Assembly (NCBI GenBank): GCA_947446625.1
Contig: CANFIE010000026.1
Coordinates: 1 to 18,301, forward strand
Direction of reading: 5' to 3'
DNA length: 18,301 nt
Origin: Acetobacteraceae bacterium
Lineage (GTDB): Bacteria > Pseudomonadota > Alphaproteobacteria > Acetobacterales > Acetobacteraceae
This document shows positions 14,895-18,301 of this stretch, piece by piece (within the stretch, counting starts at the first letter, position 1; every line of letters starts with the position of its first letter). The position numbers were made by a program, and so were the translations under genes. The notes under the pieces are model-generated. The model saw only the letters and a list, made by a program, of their open reading frames with translations. It ran no database searches and had not been told where the DNA came from.

Positions 14895-16181
14895 ATGCCA
14901 CGGCAGATGCATCTCGGCCTGTTCCTGCTTGGCACCGGCAGCCATGTGGCCGGCTGGCGCTACCCCGGCGCCAATACCAGCTTCCAGGATATCGACGCGC
15001 TGGTGAGCATGGCGCAACTCGCCGAGCGCGGCTGCTTCGACCTGATCTTCATGGGCGACAATCTCTACGCCGACCCTGCCGCGCATCCTTCCTACACGCT
15101 GCGGTTTGAGCCACTGACGCTGCTGGCCGCGCTGGCCATGGCCACCACGCGCATCGGCCTCGGCGCCACCATAGCGACGACCTATTCCGACCCATGGACC
15201 ACCGCCCGCGCCTTCGCCTCGCTGGACCATATCAGCAAGGGCCGCGCCGCCTGGAATGCGGTCACCGGCGCCAGCCCGCAGGCCGCGCCGAATTTCGGCC
15301 GCCAGCACCCCAACCATGCCGAGCGCTACGCCATTGCCGCCGAATATGTGGATGTGGTGCGCGGGCTGTGGGATTGCTGGGACGACGACGCACTGCTGGC
15401 AGACCGCAACACCGGCCAATACCTCGCCGCCGATAAAATCCGCGCGCTGAACCACAACGGCGCGCATTTCAGCGTGCAGGGGCCGCTGAATATTGGTCGC
15501 GCGCCGCAGGGCCGACCCATCATTCTGCAGGCCGGCGGTTCCGCACCCGGGCAGCAATTGGCGGCACGCACCGCCGATGTGGTCTTCGCCGTGGTGCAGG
15601 ACCTTGGCGAAGCCCAGGCGCAATACGCCGCGCTGAAGGCGCTGCTGCCCGGCTTTGGCCGCGCCGCCACCGATGTTGCCGTGCTGCCGGGGGTGATGCC
15701 GGTGATCGGCCGTACCGACCGCGAGGCCTTCGACAAATTGGCGACGCTGCAAGGCTATGTGGATGCCTCGAATGCGCTGGCCATCCTCTCGGACCGTTTT
15801 GGCGTGGATATGGCGCGCTACAGCCTGGATGGACCGATCCCGGACTTGCCGGTGCCGGATACCTATCACAGCTTTTCCCAGGCCATGCTGAACAAGGCGC
15901 GGCGTGAGAACATGTCTCTGCGCGACGTGTACAACCTGACCGCCGCGGCCCGCGGCCATTGGGTGCTGTGCGGCAGCGCCGAGACGGTGGCCGATACCTT
16001 GCAACTGTGGTTCGAGCAGCATGCCGCCGATGGCTTCAACGTCATGCCTTCCCACATGCCGGGTGGGCTGGCCGATTTCGTGGACGGCGTGGTGCCCATT
16101 CTGCAACGGCGCGGCTTGTTCCGCAGCGCGTATGCCGGGGCCACGTTGCGCGAGCATCTGGGGCTGGCCCGGCCGGTCTGA
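14895..16181 (+). CDS. LLM-class flavin-dependent monooxygenase, NtaA/SnaA/DszA type
   Basis: Predicted cytoplasmic FMNH2-dependent monooxygenase of 428 aa, the usual length of the nitrilotriacetate / dibenzothiophene-sulfone monooxygenase family. Family landmarks are MHLGLFLLGTGSHVAGWRYP, AQLAERGCFDLIFMGDN, ATTYSDPWTTARAFASLDHI, KGRAAWNAVT and, later, GPLNIGRAPQGRPIILQAGG. Members use reduced FMN from a separate reductase to cleave C-N or C-S bonds or open rings. No flavin reductase gene is present in the window, so it would have to come from elsewhere. AGGA lies 10 nt before ATG 14895, and a second ATG at 14907 begins MHLGL. It follows permease 2 by 12 bp, closing the importer operon, so the imported compound is its likely substrate. 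Confidence 0.92.
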   Translation: MPRQMHLGLFLLGTGSHVAGWRYPGANTSFQDIDALVSMAQLAERGCFDLIFMGDNLYADPAAHPSYTLRFEPLTLLAALAMATTRIGLGATIATTYSDPWTTARAFASLDHISKGRAAWNAVTGASPQAAPNFGRQHPNHAERYAIAAEYVDVVRGLWDCWDDDALLADRNTGQYLAADKIRALNHNGAHFSVQGPLNIGRAPQGRPIILQAGGSAPGQQLAARTADVVFAVVQDLGEAQAQYAALKALLPGFGRAATDVAVLPGVMPVIGRTDREAFDKLATLQGYVDASNALAILSDRFGVDMARYSLDGPIPDLPVPDTYHSFSQAMLNKARRENMSLRDVYNLTAAARGHWVLCGSAETVADTLQLWFEQHAADGFNVMPSHMPGGLADFVDGVVPILQRRGLFRSAYAGATLREHLGLARPV

Positions 16182-16236
16182 GGCCGCCCGACGAATGGCG
16201 GTACTCGGCGCCCGCCGAAGCGGGTAGGGTGGCGGC

Positions 16237-16479
16237 GTGCTGTATTTCCTCGAAGCCGTGCTGTTCCTGCTGCCGCTGGCGGCCTTTCTGCTGTGGCGGC
16301 GGGCCAATCCTGGCGCGCAGCCGGGCTGGCCCTTCGTGCTGGCCGCCGCCCTGGCCGCGCTGCTGGGCCTGGGCAGCCTGGCCTGGTTCGGGCTTTCGCA
16401 CAGCCTGGCGCCGGGGCGGTATGTGGCGCCGCATATGGAGGATGGCCGGCTGGTGCCGGGCCACACCCAGGCCCGATGA
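16237..16479 (+). CDS. Small membrane protein, DUF6111-like (GTG start)
   Basis: An 80-aa protein with two predicted membrane helices (LYFLEAVLFLLPLAAFLLW, residues 2-20, and ~30-53) and a conserved-looking tail ending APHMEDGRLVPGHTQAR. Proteins of this size and pattern, with a C-terminal 'YV.P..EDG..VPG' motif, commonly precede cca in alphaproteobacteria and are annotated DUF6111. The assignment is from memory of the family. The GTG start at 16237 is preceded by AGGGTGG. The stop overlaps the cca ATG as ATGA (16476-16479), so it is translationally coupled to cca. The function is unknown. Confidence 0.8.
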   Translation: MLYFLEAVLFLLPLAAFLLWRRANPGAQPGWPFVLAAALAALLGLGSLAWFGLSHSLAPGRYVAPHMEDGRLVPGHTQAR

Positions 16480-17732
16480 CCGACGCGCCGACCGGCCGGG
16501 AAGCCCCGCCGGCGCTGCTGGCCGAGGGCGCCCCGGCGGCGGTGCTGGCGGCGTTGCCCGGCAGCCGGGCCGTGGGCGGCGCGGTGCGGGACCTGCTGGC
16601 GAGGCGGGAGGTGCATGATGTGGACATCGCCGCGCCCTTCCCGCCCGAGGAAGTGGCCGCCCGGCTGAAGGCCGCGCAGATCAAGGTGTTCGAGACCGGG
16701 CTGGCGCATGGCACCGTCACCGCCGTGCTGCACCACCAGCCGGTGGAGGTGACCAGCCTGCGCCGCGACCTGGTGACCGATGGCCGCCATGCCGAGGTGG
16801 CCTGGACCACCGATTGGCGCGAGGATGCGGCGCGGCGGGACTTCACCATCAATGCCATGTCGATGGCCGCTGATGGCCGGGTTTGGGATTATTTCGGCGG
16901 CCGGGCGGATTTGCAGGCCGGGCTGGTGCGCTTTGTGGGCGAGCCGGCAACCCGGCTGGCCGAGGATTACCTGCGGGCGCTGCGGTTCTTTCGCTTTCAG
17001 GCGCGCTATGGCCAGGGCGCGCCGGATGCGGCGGCGGTGGCGGCCATTCGGGCGGCGGTACCCGGCCTGGCGCGGCTCTCGGCCGAGCGGGTGTGGATGG
17101 AGCTGAAGCGGCTGCTGGAAGCGCCCGAGCCCGGTGCGGCGCTGGCGTTGATGGCCGAGTGTGGGGTGCTGGGCAGCGCGGCGGTGCTGGGGCCGGGCAC
17201 CGACCTGCCCCGGCTGGCGCGGCTGCTGGCGCTGCAAGCTCCGGCGCGGCCGCTGCTGCGGCTGGCGGCGCTGGCGCCGGAGCCCGCGCAGGGCTGGGCC
17301 GAGGCCTTGGCGCGGCGGCTGAAACTCTCATTGCAGGAACGCGCCGCGCTGCTGCTGCGCGCCGGGGGTTATGCGCTGCCCGCGCCGGGGCTGGCAGGGC
17401 CGGCACTGGGGCAATGGCTGGCCGGGCCGGGTGCCGCCAGCACGCCCAGCACCCTGGCCGATGCCACCCTGGCGGAGGATCTGGCTTGGCTGGCCGAGGC
17501 CACGGACGGCGCCGAGCGGGGGGCGCTGCGCGGGCGCATCGCGGCCATGCCGGTGCCGGTATTTGCCCTGCAAGGCCGCGACGCCATGGCGCTGGGGGTG
17601 CCGCCCGGGCCGCAATTGGGTGTGCTGCTGGGTCAGGTGCGGGCCTGGTGGTACGCCGAGCAATGCACGCCGGACCGCGCCGCCTGCCTGGAGCATCTGC
17701 GCCAACTGGCCGAGCAGGCGCGGCTCTGCTAA
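16476..17732 (+). CDS. cca: CCA tRNA nucleotidyltransferase (class II)
   Basis: Cytoplasmic enzyme of 418 aa that builds or repairs the 3'-CCA end of tRNAs from CTP and ATP. The nucleotidyltransferase domain shows VGGAVRDLL (33-41), the metal-binding DVD pair Asp48/Asp50, the third carboxylate near Glu91 (VEVTSLR) and the RRDFTINAM motif (120-128). GRADLQAGLVRFVGEP and EDYLRALRFFRFQARY follow, then a helical tRNA-contacting C-terminal part. The bacterial poly(A) polymerase belongs to the same superfamily, but length and gene context favour cca. The ATG is taken at the overlap with the preceding small gene. A longer upstream reading through that gene is rejected. Confidence 0.94.
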   Translation: MTDAPTGREAPPALLAEGAPAAVLAALPGSRAVGGAVRDLLARREVHDVDIAAPFPPEEVAARLKAAQIKVFETGLAHGTVTAVLHHQPVEVTSLRRDLVTDGRHAEVAWTTDWREDAARRDFTINAMSMAADGRVWDYFGGRADLQAGLVRFVGEPATRLAEDYLRALRFFRFQARYGQGAPDAAAVAAIRAAVPGLARLSAERVWMELKRLLEAPEPGAALALMAECGVLGSAAVLGPGTDLPRLARLLALQAPARPLLRLAALAPEPAQGWAEALARRLKLSLQERAALLLRAGGYALPAPGLAGPALGQWLAGPGAASTPSTLADATLAEDLAWLAEATDGAERGALRGRIAAMPVPVFALQGRDAMALGVPPGPQLGVLLGQVRAWWYAEQCTPDRAACLEHLRQLAEQARLC

Positions 17733-17742
17733 CCCGCCGCGC

Positions 17743-18301
17743 ATGGCCCTGCTCCCTTCCTCCGCTTCCAATCGCGGCTTGATCCTGCGCCTCTGGCGCC
17801 AGCAGATCAGCCGGCACAAGCCGCTGATTGCCGCCGCCATTGCCTGCACCGTGGGCGTGGCGGCGCTGACCGCGCTGTACCCCGTGGTGATCCAGCAGGC
17901 GGCCAACCTGTTCACGGCCGGGGATGAGCGCATCATCTGGCTGGTGCCGCCCATCATCATCGCCATTGTCTGGGGCAAGTCGGCGGCGCAGTACGGCCAG
18001 GCGGTGTTCATCCAGTCGGTGGTGCTGCGGGTTATTGAAGGCCTGCAGGGCCAGTTGTTCCAGGCACTGACCCGGGCCGACCTTGCCAGCGTGATCCGCG
18101 AGGCGCCGGCCCGGCATGCCAGCCGCTTCACCGTGGACGCCACGGCGGTGCGCGAGGCGCTGACCAAATCCATCAACGGCGTGGCTGATGTGCTGAGCGT
18201 GGTCGGGCTGGTGGGCTCGATGATCTGGCTCGACTGGCAGCTCTCCCTGATCGCGGCGGTGCTGTACCCGGTGGCCATTGTGCCGGTGCTGAAGCTGGGC
18301 A
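17743..18301 (+). CDS. ABC exporter, transmembrane part (partial, continues beyond right edge)
   Basis: The frame is open from ATG 17743 to the window end (186 codons). The N-terminus is followed by LILRLWRQQISRHKPLIAAA and the first membrane helix, then LTALYPVVIQQAANLFTAGD, a second helix, and VFIQSVVLRVIEGLQGQLFQALTRADL, the intracellular loop typical of type IV ABC exporters (MsbA-like). RFTVDATAVREALTKSINGVADVLSVVG and further helices follow. The ATPase domain must lie outside the window. Starts 10 bp after the cca stop without a clear Shine-Dalgarno, probably in the same transcript. A lipid A or lipid exporter role is common for this family next to cca, but the substrate is not shown. 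Confidence 0.9.
   Translation, partial: MALLPSSASNRGLILRLWRQQISRHKPLIAAAIACTVGVAALTALYPVVIQQAANLFTAGDERIIWLVPPIIIAIVWGKSAAQYGQAVFIQSVVLRVIEGLQGQLFQALTRADLASVIREAPARHASRFTVDATAVREALTKSINGVADVLSVVGLVGSMIWLDWQLSLIAAVLYPVAIVPVLKLG

Noticed and set aside
16211..16224. CCCGC-CGAA-GCGGG hairpin between the monooxygenase and the small membrane protein gene, as a terminator
   Set aside because: The stem is only 5 bp, there is no T-run after it, and it lies 12 bp before a GTG start. It might be a minor structure but cannot be called a terminator.
14196..17237. Minus-strand open frame of 1013 codons opposite permease 2, the monooxygenase and cca
   Set aside because: It spans three real genes on the other strand and an operon junction, and the translation is low-complexity.

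Overview
The window is GC-rich (about two thirds or more G+C by eye) and gene-dense. It looks chromosomal and alphaproteobacterial, most likely Rhodospirillales/Acetobacteraceae-like. The grounds are the three-subunit proton-translocating transhydrogenase (split alpha subunit) and the trio of small membrane protein (DUF6111-like), CCA tRNA nucleotidyltransferase and ABC exporter at the right end. The lineage is inference from gene content, not from a marker gene. No tRNA, rRNA, IS element, CRISPR array or integrase was seen, and there is no gene-free stretch longer than about 170 bp.

Layout. (1) 1-2820, minus strand: a response regulator with a C-terminal HPt domain, followed by a hybrid sensor histidine kinase that overlaps it by 4 bp and runs off the left edge. 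Together they form a phosphorelay module with no visible DNA-binding output. (2) 2821-2928: a short divergent regulatory region with two strong dyads. (3) 2929-5878, plus strand: pntAA-pntAB-pntB, the membrane transhydrogenase that makes NADPH at the expense of the proton gradient. (4) 5894-9896, minus strand: a four-gene catabolic operon, in transcription order atypical SDR, PLP aminotransferase, alpha/beta hydrolase and M20 N-carbamoyl-amino-acid-type amidohydrolase. (5) 9977-10678, minus strand: a GntR/FCD regulator. (6) 10848-16181, plus strand: a NitT/TauT-type ABC importer operon (ATPase, class II aldolase/adducin protein, substrate-binding protein, two permeases) ending in an NtaA/SnaA/DszA-type flavin monooxygenase. 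(7) 16237-18301, plus strand: the small membrane protein, cca, and the start of an ABC exporter.

The part that deserves attention is 5894-16181. Two divergent gene sets flank one GntR/FCD regulator. A perfect 7-bp inverted repeat lies in front of the SDR operon, and a related degenerate copy with the same spacing lies at the regulator start, facing the importer operon. The simplest reading is one regulon that imports a small nitrogen- or sulfur-containing organic compound, oxidises it with a flavin monooxygenase, and processes the product with a hydrolase, a carbamoyl amidohydrolase, an aminotransferase and an SDR. The logic resembles oxidative pyrimidine or ureide catabolism (Rut-like) but uses a different enzyme set. 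The substrate cannot be read from sequence.
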